A stretch of 15,898 nt of DNA from Nitrospira sp. Its GTDB lineage: Bacteria; Nitrospirota; Nitrospiria; Nitrospirales; Nitrospiraceae. Of this stretch, positions 8,273 to 14,618 are shown in pieces. The stretch covers positions 1 to 15,898 of the forward strand of contig SWDL01000384.1 in the NCBI GenBank assembly GCA_005116795.1, read 5' to 3'. Under the pieces are notes generated by a model. It was given only the letters and a program-made list of their open reading frames with translations. It searched no databases and was not told the origin of the DNA. Numbering within the stretch: position 1 is the stretch's first letter; every line of letters starts with the position of its first letter. The translations under genes and the position numbers were made by a program.

Positions 8273-8896
8273 ATGGGTGACAACAAATTCTTTGAACCAG
8301 AGTGTCCGCTGCCGACGTTCGAGAAAAAGACGATCCTGCTGGCGCATGGCGGTGGCGGACGGCTCATGCAGGAGTTGATTCGCGGGGTATTCCTCCGTTC
8401 GTTCGACAACGCGTTGCTCCGCCGGCTCCATGACGGCGCGACGTTCCCGGTCGAGAAGGGCACCCTCGCCTTCACCACGGATTCCTACGTCGTGTCTCCA
8501 TGGTTCTTCCCAGGCGGGGATATCGGGAGCTTGGCCGTGCACGGGACGATCAATGACCTCGCGATGTGTGGCGCCATGCCGCTGTATCTGAGTGCTGGGT
8601 TTATCCTGGAAGAAGGCCTCAGCATGGAGACGCTGCGGAACGTGGTGGAGTCCATGGCCAAGGCGGCGGAAGAGGCGGGGGTGCAGATCGTCACCAGGGA
8701 TACGACCCACCTGGTGGCTTCGACGGCCACCACGTCGTATGCCATTGAGCGGGCCGCCGCCGGATGGATCGCCAGCTTCACCTCGGGCGAGGGCTTCGTC
8801 TGCCGTTTCCGCGGGCCCGGCGTGGTGTACATCCAAAGCCGCAATCCCGGCGGATTCGGCGCTTGGATCCGACAATTCATCCCGGTCTCCGAGTAA
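8273..8896 (+). CDS. hypE: HypE N-terminal half fused in frame to the C-terminal end of an AIM24/TIGR00266 protein
   Basis: Residues 17-141 are the N-terminal AIRS-type domain of HypE, the enzyme that dehydrates its own carbamoylated C-terminal cysteine to the thiocyanate used for CN ligands. The motifs LLAHGGGGRLMQELI, FTTDSYVVSPWFFPGGDIGSLAVHGT and NDLAMCGA are all there. HypE should continue through GDTKV and an ATP-binding C-terminal domain to a final Cys (PRIC), about 340 residues in all. After about 8690-8706 the chain becomes DTTHLVAS, then SGEGFVCRFRGPGVVYIQSRNP, the characteristic end of AIM24-family proteins. The frame is unbroken at 207 residues. The product cannot perform HypE chemistry because the cysteine is gone. 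The Asp-Thr pair common to both families lies exactly at the joint, suggesting microhomology. It could be a real deletion or an assembly join. Confidence 0.85.
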   Translation: MGDNKFFEPECPLPTFEKKTILLAHGGGGRLMQELIRGVFLRSFDNALLRRLHDGATFPVEKGTLAFTTDSYVVSPWFFPGGDIGSLAVHGTINDLAMCGAMPLYLSAGFILEEGLSMETLRNVVESMAKAAEEAGVQIVTRDTTHLVASTATTSYAIERAAAGWIASFTSGEGFVCRFRGPGVVYIQSRNPGGFGAWIRQFIPVSE

Positions 8897-8936
8897 GCCG
8901 CCTCTTGAATCATTGTGAGAGTGGCGCAGTGAGTCA

Positions 8937-10070
8937 ATGACCCAATTCCTCCCCAATGCGCTCTGTTACGGCGAGGGGTTTCCGGGCGCCGGAGGCCCCT
9001 GTCATCTTGAGGTCACGCCGGACGGACTGTGGTTCCGACTCTCGGAGGCTCCGGCTGAGCTGATCCTGTACGGCATGCTCTCCGTCAGAGCGGGCGGGTT
9101 CGACCACGACCATCTGGTGCTGACCTGGGCGCATCCCGCCGGCACACGCACGCTGTACTTCAAGGACCCTGCCGCGATTCTGGCCTTCCGGCGCGCGGCT
9201 CCGTCAGTGCTCGCGGCGGAGTTCGAACGGACCGCCCGGCGCGTGAGACAGGCGCGGAGCCGCCGGCGTGGGTGGCTCCTTGCCGGCGCGGGGTCGGTCG
9301 TCGGCCTCATGCTGTTCCTCTGGTTCGGCTCGGATCTGCTGGCGCGAAGCGCGGCCCGGCACGTGCCGATCGAGTGGGAACGCCAGATCGGCGAGGCCGC
9401 TCGCGCCGACTTTCTTCGCAACCAGGCCGTGCTCAAGGATGGCCCCGCGGTCATGGCCGTCCAGGAGATGACCAAACGGCTAAGCGATCAGATTCCGGAG
9501 AATCCGTACCGGTTCGACGTGACGGTGGTCCGAAGCGACACCGTGAACGCCTTCGCCCTGCCGGGAGGCTACGTGGTCGTGTTCACCGGGCTCATGAAGA
9601 AGGCGGAGAGCCCCGAGGAAGTCGCGGGCGTCCTGGCCCACGAGCTCAATCATGTCGTGCAGCGGCATGCGATGGAACGGATCGTCAAGACGCTGGGGCT
9701 CGTGGCGATCGCCTCGATTGTCTTCGGCAATCAGGAAGGGCTGGTCGGCCTGGCCAAACAGCTTGGGATCGAACTGCTGACGCTCAAGTTCGGCCGGGAG
9801 CAGGAAACGGAAGCAGATGTGACAGGAATCCGGCTGGTGCACCGGGCCAAGATCCCCCCCGACGGGATGATTCGCTTTTTCGAGAAGCTTTCGGAATCCG
9901 ACAAGCTGCACGTGGAACTGCTCTCCACCCATCCGATGAGCACGGCTCGGGCGGAGCGTCTGAAGCAAGAACTGGCGTCGCTCCCCAAACAGGAGCCGGT
10001 GCCGTTCTCCTTCGAATGGACAACGCTCCGCGCCTCCCTTGAGCCGGAAGCCCCCCCAAGCCCGAAATGA
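8937..10070 (+). CDS. Membrane-anchored M48-family zinc metallopeptidase
   Basis: Probable envelope protease of 377 residues. The N-terminal 100 residues form a small beta-rich domain (DGLWFRLSEAP, LTWAHPAGTRTLYF) of the kind found ahead of many M48 domains. A basic stretch (RQARSRRRG) precedes one transmembrane helix at about 113-131. The peptidase domain has VNAFALPGGYVVVFTGLM (203-220), the zinc motif HELNH (235-239) with catalytic Glu236, and the third-ligand region EQETEAD (288-294). The STHP(MS) motif near 330 is also typical. The positive-inside rule suggests the N-domain is cytoplasmic and the peptidase periplasmic. The gene starts 40 bp after the hypE fusion. Its neighbour may originally have been the lost AIM24 gene. 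Substrate unknown. Confidence 0.88.
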   Translation: MTQFLPNALCYGEGFPGAGGPCHLEVTPDGLWFRLSEAPAELILYGMLSVRAGGFDHDHLVLTWAHPAGTRTLYFKDPAAILAFRRAAPSVLAAEFERTARRVRQARSRRRGWLLAGAGSVVGLMLFLWFGSDLLARSAARHVPIEWERQIGEAARADFLRNQAVLKDGPAVMAVQEMTKRLSDQIPENPYRFDVTVVRSDTVNAFALPGGYVVVFTGLMKKAESPEEVAGVLAHELNHVVQRHAMERIVKTLGLVAIASIVFGNQEGLVGLAKQLGIELLTLKFGREQETEADVTGIRLVHRAKIPPDGMIRFFEKLSESDKLHVELLSTHPMSTARAERLKQELASLPKQEPVPFSFEWTTLRASLEPEAPPSPK

Positions 10071-10171
10071 CCCGCCTCTTCCGCTTCGGTGTCTCGGCTG
10101 TGCAGTAGAAGCCTTCATACATAGTGCGGGCGAAGACGCTTTGTAGAATCAGAGGGGAGGATCTTGTAGAG

Positions 10172-10615
10172 ATGACGTCCTCAGTTCGCATACGCTGTCT
10201 CTGTCTGCTCTTCATGGCACAGCTTCTGCCCTCGGCCTGTGGGACGAGTCTGCCGGCCGAAGAGCCCTCGCTCACGACTGAAATCCAACTCCTGAGGAAA
10301 GTCGGACAAGAGCTCGCGGATGCCGAACGGCAACTTGAGACAGGCCTGCCGATCTTGCGAGATCACCGAGGCATCCCGCTCAAGAAGGAAGTCCTCGAAG
10401 CCAAGATCCAGGACGCGCGCGCCGTTGAGCAAAGCCCGAGCGCCACAGCGGCCCTACGGCAGACCGTGAGGCGAGCCTATCTTGAACGGCAGCGGTCCTA
10501 CCTCGAGATCGACCTCGATCGCGCCACGGCTCGGGGCGATGCGTACGCCGAACGACGAACCCTCCGATTGCTGGAAGAGAATCAGGATGAAATCAACAAG
10601 CTTCCCGTTTCATGA
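10172..10615 (+). CDS. Small probable lipoprotein, coiled-coil, unknown function
   Basis: Not recognised as a named family. Start ATG 10172 is chosen because AGGGGAGG lies about a dozen bases upstream (10152-10160) and because it puts a signal peptide at the very N-terminus. A GTG at 10124 is in frame but would bury the signal. The 147-residue product begins MTSSVRIRCLCLLFMAQ and reaches a cysteine in PSAC, an imperfect lipobox with leucine shifted to position -4. The rest is charged and mostly helical (KVGQELADAERQLE, LRLLEENQDEIN), probably coiled coil, with many Arg and Glu. It would sit in the periplasm. It follows the M48 gene by about 100 bp on the same strand. Confidence 0.6.
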   Translation: MTSSVRIRCLCLLFMAQLLPSACGTSLPAEEPSLTTEIQLLRKVGQELADAERQLETGLPILRDHRGIPLKKEVLEAKIQDARAVEQSPSATAALRQTVRRAYLERQRSYLEIDLDRATARGDAYAERRTLRLLEENQDEINKLPVS

Positions 10616-10810
10616 AGGAATCACCCTCTCTCCTCTTGTTCAGGTCCATGTCAACGATTGATTCCCTCCCCCTTGTCCTGGGCGGGTGGGAATGTGTAAG
10701 CTGCTCCACAGAGGCATTGCGGAGCGACCGGTCCGTGCTGAGGGAACGCCATCTGAGCGTGGAGGGTTGCCGGTCGAGGCGGCCCCGCCGACACAAGGAG
10801 CGAGCCACCG

Positions 10811-11752
10811 ATGCGTCATTGGTTGATCAGCATGATGGCGGGGATGGGCATCGCCCTCTTCGCCGGCGTGGTGTTCGGCGGACCGTCATTGAACGGCTTC
10901 GATCTTTCGAAGCACAGCGTGCCGACGGACCAGATTCTCTCCGGAGGCCCGGGGAAAGACGGCATCCCGGCTCTCCTTACACCCCTGTTCGTGTCGGCGT
11001 CCGACGCCGCCTTCCTCAACGATCAGGACCGCGTCCTGGGACTTCACCAGGGACAGGAATCAAAGGCCTATCCCATCAAGATTCTGAACTGGCACGAGAT
11101 CGTCAACGACAAGATCGGCGGGAAACCCGTGGTCGTGACCTATTGCCCGCTCTGCGGGACCGGCATCGGGTTTGACCCCCTTGCCGGGGGCCGGACGCTG
11201 ACCTTCGGCGTCTCCGGACTCCTGTACCAGAGCGACCTGGTCATGTATGACCACGAGACCGAGAGCCTGTGGTCGCAAATCTCCATGGACGCCATCGCCG
11301 GTCCTCTCACTGGGGCCAAGCTGTCCCAGCTCTATCTCACACACACCACGTGGGGAGTGTGGCGGGCCGAACATCCGACGACGCTCGTCCTCTCCACCAA
11401 GACCGGACATAGCCGCAATTATGATCGCGACCCCTACCTCGGCTATGCCGAGAGCCCTGAGCTGATGTTTGCCCCCAACCGGCGTGCTCCTTCCTATCAT
11501 ACGAAGGAATGGGTGCTCGGACTCGAGGTGAAGGGAACGTTCAAGGCCTATCCCTTCGCCGAACTGAAGAAACGGACCGGCCCCTTGACCGACCAGGTCA
11601 ACGGACAAAAAATCAGGATTCTCTACAATCCGGCGACGCAGAGCGCCGTTGCGACCGATCTGGACGGAAAGCCGATTCCCTCGGTCATGGCCTTCTGGTT
11701 CGCCTGGTACGCCTTTCACCCAGACACGCAGATCTTTAAGGTCGGCACGTAA
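10811..11752 (+). CDS. DUF3179 domain-containing exported protein
   Basis: A 313-residue protein with an N-terminal signal or anchor segment (ISMMAGMGIALFAGVVFG). The body matches DUF3179: NWHEIVND (93-100), VVTYCPLCGTGIGFD with the two cysteines C112 and C115, FGVSGLLYQSDLVMYD, TESLWSQ, and AFWFAWYAFHP at the C-terminus. The family's function is not established. The conserved CPLCG pair and His suggest metal or redox chemistry, but that is inference. A good ribosome binding site (AAGGAGCG) precedes the ATG. The 195 bp upstream (10616-10810) hold no gene and could carry a promoter; I saw no convincing -35/-10 pair. The gene ends before a strong hairpin, so it is probably last in its transcript. 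Confidence 0.87.
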   Translation: MRHWLISMMAGMGIALFAGVVFGGPSLNGFDLSKHSVPTDQILSGGPGKDGIPALLTPLFVSASDAAFLNDQDRVLGLHQGQESKAYPIKILNWHEIVNDKIGGKPVVVTYCPLCGTGIGFDPLAGGRTLTFGVSGLLYQSDLVMYDHETESLWSQISMDAIAGPLTGAKLSQLYLTHTTWGVWRAEHPTTLVLSTKTGHSRNYDRDPYLGYAESPELMFAPNRRAPSYHTKEWVLGLEVKGTFKAYPFAELKKRTGPLTDQVNGQKIRILYNPATQSAVATDLDGKPIPSVMAFWFAWYAFHPDTQIFKVGT

Positions 11753-11812
11753 GGACGACGCAGGGCTCCAGAGGTGTCCGACATGACATCAGGAATCGGG
11801 TGTCTGCGCCAT

Positions 11813-11845
11813 GGGGGCACCCGGGCTTTCAGGCCGGGTGCCCCC
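11813..11845. terminator. Strong GC-rich hairpin between convergent genes
   Basis: GGGGGCACCCGG (11813-11824) pairs perfectly with CCGGGTGCCCCC (11834-11845) around a 9-base loop. There is no T-tract on either strand, so classic intrinsic termination is not assured. Its position between the DUF3179 gene (+) and the secreted-protein gene (-) fits a bidirectional transcript end or 3' stabiliser. Confidence 0.6.
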
Positions 11846-11909
11846 GCGTGGTTGACCCTGGGCGCAATGCTCCGGCCGGTCTCAGCGAGATCGAGACTCC
11901 TGTCTTATC

Positions 11910-12407
11910 TTACGGCGTGTTACTATCTTGCACGGCATTGACGGACAGGGTGGCGGAAAATTTTTCGCCGCTCAAGGTGTGGAGCGCGACTGCGTTTCCG
12001 GTAAAGGTCACGGTGGCCGAGTTGGTCGCGGCCACGTTATTGGAAAATTGCATGACCGAAATGGCATAAGGCCTGCCATCGATCGGACCGGTCAAGACGC
12101 CGCCATGCTCTTTACCCGGTTCTTTCTCCGCGTGGTATTCATGAAACACCACCACCTCCACCGGCTTGCTCGCGGTATAGGTGACCACTCCTCTGTAGGT
12201 CTGGCCTTTGACAGGAGGCAGCACCATGGCCATCTGATGAGCCGCATGTCCTGGAATGGGATCAATGATCGAGACGACGCTCATTTGCTTGACGATGCGG
12301 GTCCCCTCTTTCGATTCGGCTCGGGCGTCCGATAGGAACACTCCTCCGGCGATCCAGGCGAGGCCCACGATGCCGAGGCACAGGTCGATGACGGTTCTCT
12401 TAAACAT
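11910..12407 (-). CDS. Small secreted protein, unknown function
   Basis: Family not recognised. The start at 12407 is preceded on the minus strand by GGGAGGTG and begins MFKRTVIDLCLGIVGLAWIA, a signal peptide with likely cleavage after DARA. Starting further upstream would add 16 residues in front of the signal. The mature part (about 135 residues) is rich in Val, Thr and Ser beta-strand patterns. It has a His/Glu-rich central patch (GHAAHQMAMV, FHEYHAEKEPGKEHGG) that could bind metal; that is inference. It ends ALHTLSGEKFSATLSVNAVQ, like a beta-sandwich domain. It is divergent from the tandem HxlR regulator, with only 75 bp between the two starts, so it is the obvious candidate target of that regulator. 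Confidence 0.72.
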   Translation of the reverse strand: MFKRTVIDLCLGIVGLAWIAGGVFLSDARAESKEGTRIVKQMSVVSIIDPIPGHAAHQMAMVLPPVKGQTYRGVVTYTASKPVEVVVFHEYHAEKEPGKEHGGVLTGPIDGRPYAISVMQFSNNVAATNSATVTFTGNAVALHTLSGEKFSATLSVNAVQDSNTP

Positions 12408-12422
12408 TGCACACCTCCCGTT

Positions 12423-12456
12423 GTTGTGAACGATGTTGCCGGCCGACCCGCACAAC
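12423..12456. promoter_or_regulatory. Candidate operator: inverted repeat in the divergent promoter region
   Basis: GTTGTG (12423-12428) and CACAAC (12451-12456) are perfect inverted arms separated by 22 bases. They lie in the 75-bp gap between the divergent secreted-protein and HxlR genes. Arm spacing of nearly three helical turns would suit a dimer or a two-domain winged-helix protein. The arms are short, so chance is possible. Confidence 0.3.
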
Positions 12457-12482
12457 CATCACACTCACAATAGGTTCAGCCC

Positions 12483-13184
12483 ATGATTCAGTCAATAACA
12501 CACAAAGAGGTAACCAAGGCACTCAAAGGGAACTCTGTGGCTGCCCAACACCTGCTTCCATACGAATCGGCTGCCGACGTGTTCAGATGCAAGTGGAATC
12601 TTTGTATTCTCCGAAACCTTGGACGCACATCCGTTCGCTACTCGGCCTTAAAGAAGAAGATAGGAGGCATTGCGGTCAAGGTGTTGAACGAACGGTTACG
12701 GCGCTTGGAGGCGTCAGCCTTGATCGCCAGGACGTCGTTTCCAGGCTATCCGCTTCGGGTGGAGTATGCTCTGACCGGTCAGGGTCGGCGATGGAGGAGC
12801 TTGCTGACGCCCATCGGCTTCAAGAATGGGACCGAGGGCGCCGTTGACGCGGTCCTCCGCTGCAAGTGGATGCCCGCCATCATGCAGAGCCTGGCCCATG
12901 ACAGACTTCGCCCCAGGGATCTGAAACAACGGCTTCCCGGCATCAGCAACAAGATCTTGACCGATCGCTTGCGGGAACTCCAACGATGGGGCTTGATCCG
13001 GCGGACGGTCTACCAGGACAGTCCGCTTCGCGTGGAGTACGCGATTACTCGAACTGGAACGCGATTGTGCGCCTTGCTGAAGCCGTTACAGAGTGACGCC
13101 TCACCCCAGCACGAACATCCCGCTCATCAACACGTGTCGCTTCCCCGCCTGACGGCCGGCCCGACCTCGGCCACTCACGCCTAA
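12483..13184 (+). CDS. Transcriptional regulator with two tandem HxlR-type winged-helix domains
   Basis: A DNA-binding protein of 233 residues made of two copies of the HxlR domain about 91 residues apart. Copy 1 (33-108) has FRCKWNLCILRNL, VLNERLRRLE and PLRVEYALTGQG. Copy 2 (124-199) has LRCKWMPAIMQSL, ILTDRLRELQ and PLRVEYAITRTG. Typical HxlR proteins have one such domain (about 110-130 residues) and act as homodimers, so this chain may be a covalent pseudo-dimer. Copy 2 lacks the cysteine at the position of C41 in copy 1 (LC versus PA), so thiol sensing, if any, would be asymmetric. The His-containing tail (HEHPAHQHV) is not conserved. It is divergent from the secreted-protein gene, its probable target. 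The stop codon lies within the left target repeat of the adjacent palindromic element. Confidence 0.87.
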   Translation: MIQSITHKEVTKALKGNSVAAQHLLPYESAADVFRCKWNLCILRNLGRTSVRYSALKKKIGGIAVKVLNERLRRLEASALIARTSFPGYPLRVEYALTGQGRRWRSLLTPIGFKNGTEGAVDAVLRCKWMPAIMQSLAHDRLRPRDLKQRLPGISNKILTDRLRELQRWGLIRRTVYQDSPLRVEYAITRTGTRLCALLKPLQSDASPQHEHPAHQHVSLPRLTAGPTSATHA

Positions 13185-13385
13185 CAGGCTGCGGAAAAAC
13201 TCATTTTGCCCCCTGTGGTCGTCGCAGATATCGAGGTGTGAGACGACACAGCACAGCCACGCAGGATGCTCAAAAAGGCCGCCCAGCAAGGCCGCAGCGA
13301 GCGAAGGGCCGAGGCGTACCCTCTGGGGTACGTTGAGGGTCTGAGCGATGCGAGAACGCCGCTGGCGGACTTTTTCAGTATCCTG
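13185..13385. repeat. Palindromic MITE-like element flanked by CTAA direct repeats
   Basis: A 201-bp non-coding element. The left end CAGGCTGCGGAAAAACTC and the right end read in reverse, CAGGATACTGAAAAAGTC, match at 14 of 18 positions. A third copy, CAGGATGCTCAAAAAGGCCG, starts internally at 13262 and pairs better with the right end (17 of 20), enclosing a 124-bp foldback. At its centre is a perfect hairpin GTACCC-TCTG-GGGTAC (13316-13331). CTAA occurs immediately outside both ends (13181-13184 and 13386-13389), consistent with a 4-bp target duplication. These CTAA copies contain the stop codons of the convergent HxlR (TAA) and VOC (TAG) genes. The element probably forms the transcript ends of both. 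Confidence 0.68.
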
Positions 13386-13814
13386 CTAAGACTTCACGCT
13401 GATGTTCGGCTCGTAGAGCACCTGCACCACGTTTCCGTCCGGATCGGCGATGTAGAACGAATAGCTCCCGTCGCGATGGCGCTTGGGCGGTTTCACGATA
13501 GGGATCCGCCGCTGTTCGACGACCTGGAACAGCCGGTCCACCGATTCCACTGTCTCCATGATGAATCCCAGGTGGTCCAGGTACTGGGGACTTTTTGTGA
13601 GAAAGGCCTCCTGCTCGGCCGCCGTGGCCTGGTGAAGGGCCAGATTGTCCGCTCCCGAACTCAGATAGACATTGTCGGCATCGGGCTCCCACACGATACG
13701 CATCCCGAACAGCTCCGTATAAAAGTCGCGTGAGCGAGTCAGATCCGTGACTTTCAAGGCGAGATGCCTGAGGCCACGTGTTCTGAACGGCGCCGCTTCG
13801 TGAGGGGAGCTCAT
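13386..13814 (-). CDS. VOC-family (glyoxalase/dioxygenase superfamily) protein
   Basis: A 142-residue single VOC module pair: the first beta-alpha-beta unit reads RHLALKVTDLTRSRDFYTELFGMRI, the second YLDHLGFIMETVESVDRLFQVVEQ, then SFYIADPDGNVVQVLYEP. Likely metal ligands are the His in RHLALKV, the His in DHLGF and the Glu in VLYEP. The superfamily covers glyoxalase I, extradiol dioxygenases and resistance proteins that inactivate or bind compounds, and the sequence alone does not say which. The ATG at 13814 has no clear Shine-Dalgarno and no alternative start nearby. The gene converges on the HxlR regulator, and its stop codon abuts the palindromic element. Confidence 0.85.
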   Translation of the reverse strand: MSSPHEAAPFRTRGLRHLALKVTDLTRSRDFYTELFGMRIVWEPDADNVYLSSGADNLALHQATAAEQEAFLTKSPQYLDHLGFIMETVESVDRLFQVVEQRRIPIVKPPKRHRDGSYSFYIADPDGNVVQVLYEPNISVKS

Positions 13815-13896
13815 GACCGGAGAAGGTATCGGCTTCCGAGGGACCTCGTCAATGGGAAATCGGCCCGCATCGCCCTCCTGTCCGATTCGCCGGACA

Positions 13897-14085
13897 TAGG
13901 AGCCTGTCCGACATTGTCTCTTCTACTGCGGCAAATGATGCACAGGCATCTGCTTTGTTCTCGGCCCGCGAAAAATCCTCAACGTATTCCAGCGAATACG
14001 CCTCCGGCTGTTCGGGGCCTGCGGCCTCGTATCTGCCAGCGCCTACTTCGCCTCGTGACGAACAGCAATGTCGGACAGGCTCCTA
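13897..14085. mobile_element. MITE-like element with perfect 20-bp terminal inverted repeats
   Basis: TAGGAGCCTGTCCGACATTG (13897-13916) is repeated exactly in inverted orientation at 14066-14085. The outermost TA on each side can equally be a TA target duplication, as left by IS630/Tc1-mariner type transposases, leaving 18-bp ends. Inside is a perfect hairpin CGTATTC-CAGC-GAATACG (13983-14000), flanked by loosely complementary GC-rich arms, so the whole element can fold back. It has no coding potential (189 bp), hence non-autonomous. It fills most of the 373-bp gap between the VOC gene and the FGE-like gene. The rest of that gap holds only the short hairpin at 14089-14110. Confidence 0.75.
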
Positions 14086-14088
14086 GCC

Positions 14089-14110
14089 GGCCCGCATGAA
14101 TCATGCGGCC
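14089..14110. repeat. Short hairpin next to the MITE
   Basis: CGCATGA-A-TCATGCG (14093-14107) is a perfect odd palindrome, extended by GGCC/GCC with one bulged C. It lies 3 bases from the MITE end and about 80 bases before the FGE-like gene. No T-tract. A similar word (CATGAATAATGCGG) occurs before the gamma-subunit gene at 935-948. Confidence 0.4.
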
Positions 14111-14187
14111 TGTCACCGAACGTCGCCGCTATGCTACGATTGCCCTGCCCATCATCACGATGGTTCTGATGTCACCAAAGGAGACCC

Positions 14188-14541
14188 ATGAATATCCGGC
14201 TGCCCAAGATCTGGCTCATCGTGCTGCTGGTCGCAGCCGTCGAAACGCCTCTCGTTCCCGCGCCGGCTGCCGATGTCCCGGGAAAAGACGGCGCGCCCAT
14301 GGCGTTGATCCCAGCCGGCGCTTTCCCCATGGGGGTGCCTCCCGGTGATCGTGACGGCGGCCGCGACGAATATCCCCGGCACCACGTCACCCTCGATGCC
14401 TTCTACATCGACAAGTATGAAGCGACCAACGGGCGCTATCTGGAGTTTGTCCGCGCGACGGCCCACCGAGTCCCCCAACACCCGACGAAAGCCAAGCGGA
14501 ATCTGTGGGAAGGCGGCCTCAATGGCGATTCGTCGTCGTAG
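14188..14541 (+). pseudogene. Formylglycine-generating-enzyme (SUMF1/FGE)-like protein, truncated after the N-terminal segment
   Basis: AAAGGAGA precedes the ATG, followed by a signal peptide (IWLIVLLVAAVETPLVPAPAA). The mature part begins like the FGE-sulfatase fold: MALIPAGAFPMGVPPGDRDGGRDEYPRHHVTLDAFYIDKYEATN, then YLEFVRATAHRVPQHP. Complete proteins of this family continue for about 200 more residues, through blocks such as PVxxVxWxDAxAYCxW and a GGSW motif. Here the match stops at about NLWEGG, and a stop comes after seven further residues. Past about 14516-14528 the DNA reads as a membrane-protein fragment on the opposite strand. The remaining 117 residues lack any catalytic or core region, so the protein is not expected to fold. 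The family identity of the visible part is clear. Confidence 0.8.
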
Positions 14542-14618
14542 AGGTAGGTCGCCAGCGTGCCGCCGGTGATGGCGGCGAGGAGGAGAAGGGCGCTCACCGC
14601 CGGAGGATACAACGCGGC
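14526..14618 (-). pseudogene. Orphan fragment of a membrane protein between two breakpoints
   Basis: On the minus strand, one frame of about 31 codons reads ARAALYPPAVSALLLLAAIT followed by GGTLATYLYDDES. This is a clean hydrophobic helix with a conserved-looking exit, in a different frame from the cytochrome c upstream of it on this strand. It has no start codon or ribosome binding site of its own. It looks like the start of a membrane gene cut at both ends. Parent family not identified. Confidence 0.45.

Noticed and set aside
10616..10665. Inverted repeat GGAATCA / TGATTCC as a terminator after the lipoprotein gene
   Set aside because: The arms are only 7 bases with a 35-base loop and no T-tract, so this is close to chance expectation.
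10612..11175. 187-codon plus-strand frame overlapping the start of the DUF3179 gene
   Set aside because: Its translation is Arg-rich and shifted relative to the clearly conserved DUF3179 frame. The real gene has its own ribosome binding site at 10795-10802.
12407..12847. 146-codon plus-strand frame overlapping the HxlR gene
   Set aside because: It overlaps a frame with two clear HxlR repeats and lacks motifs of its own.
13185..14110. Possible CRISPR array, given repeated palindromes
   Set aside because: The repeats are inverted and of two unrelated kinds, without regular direct-repeat and spacer periodicity.
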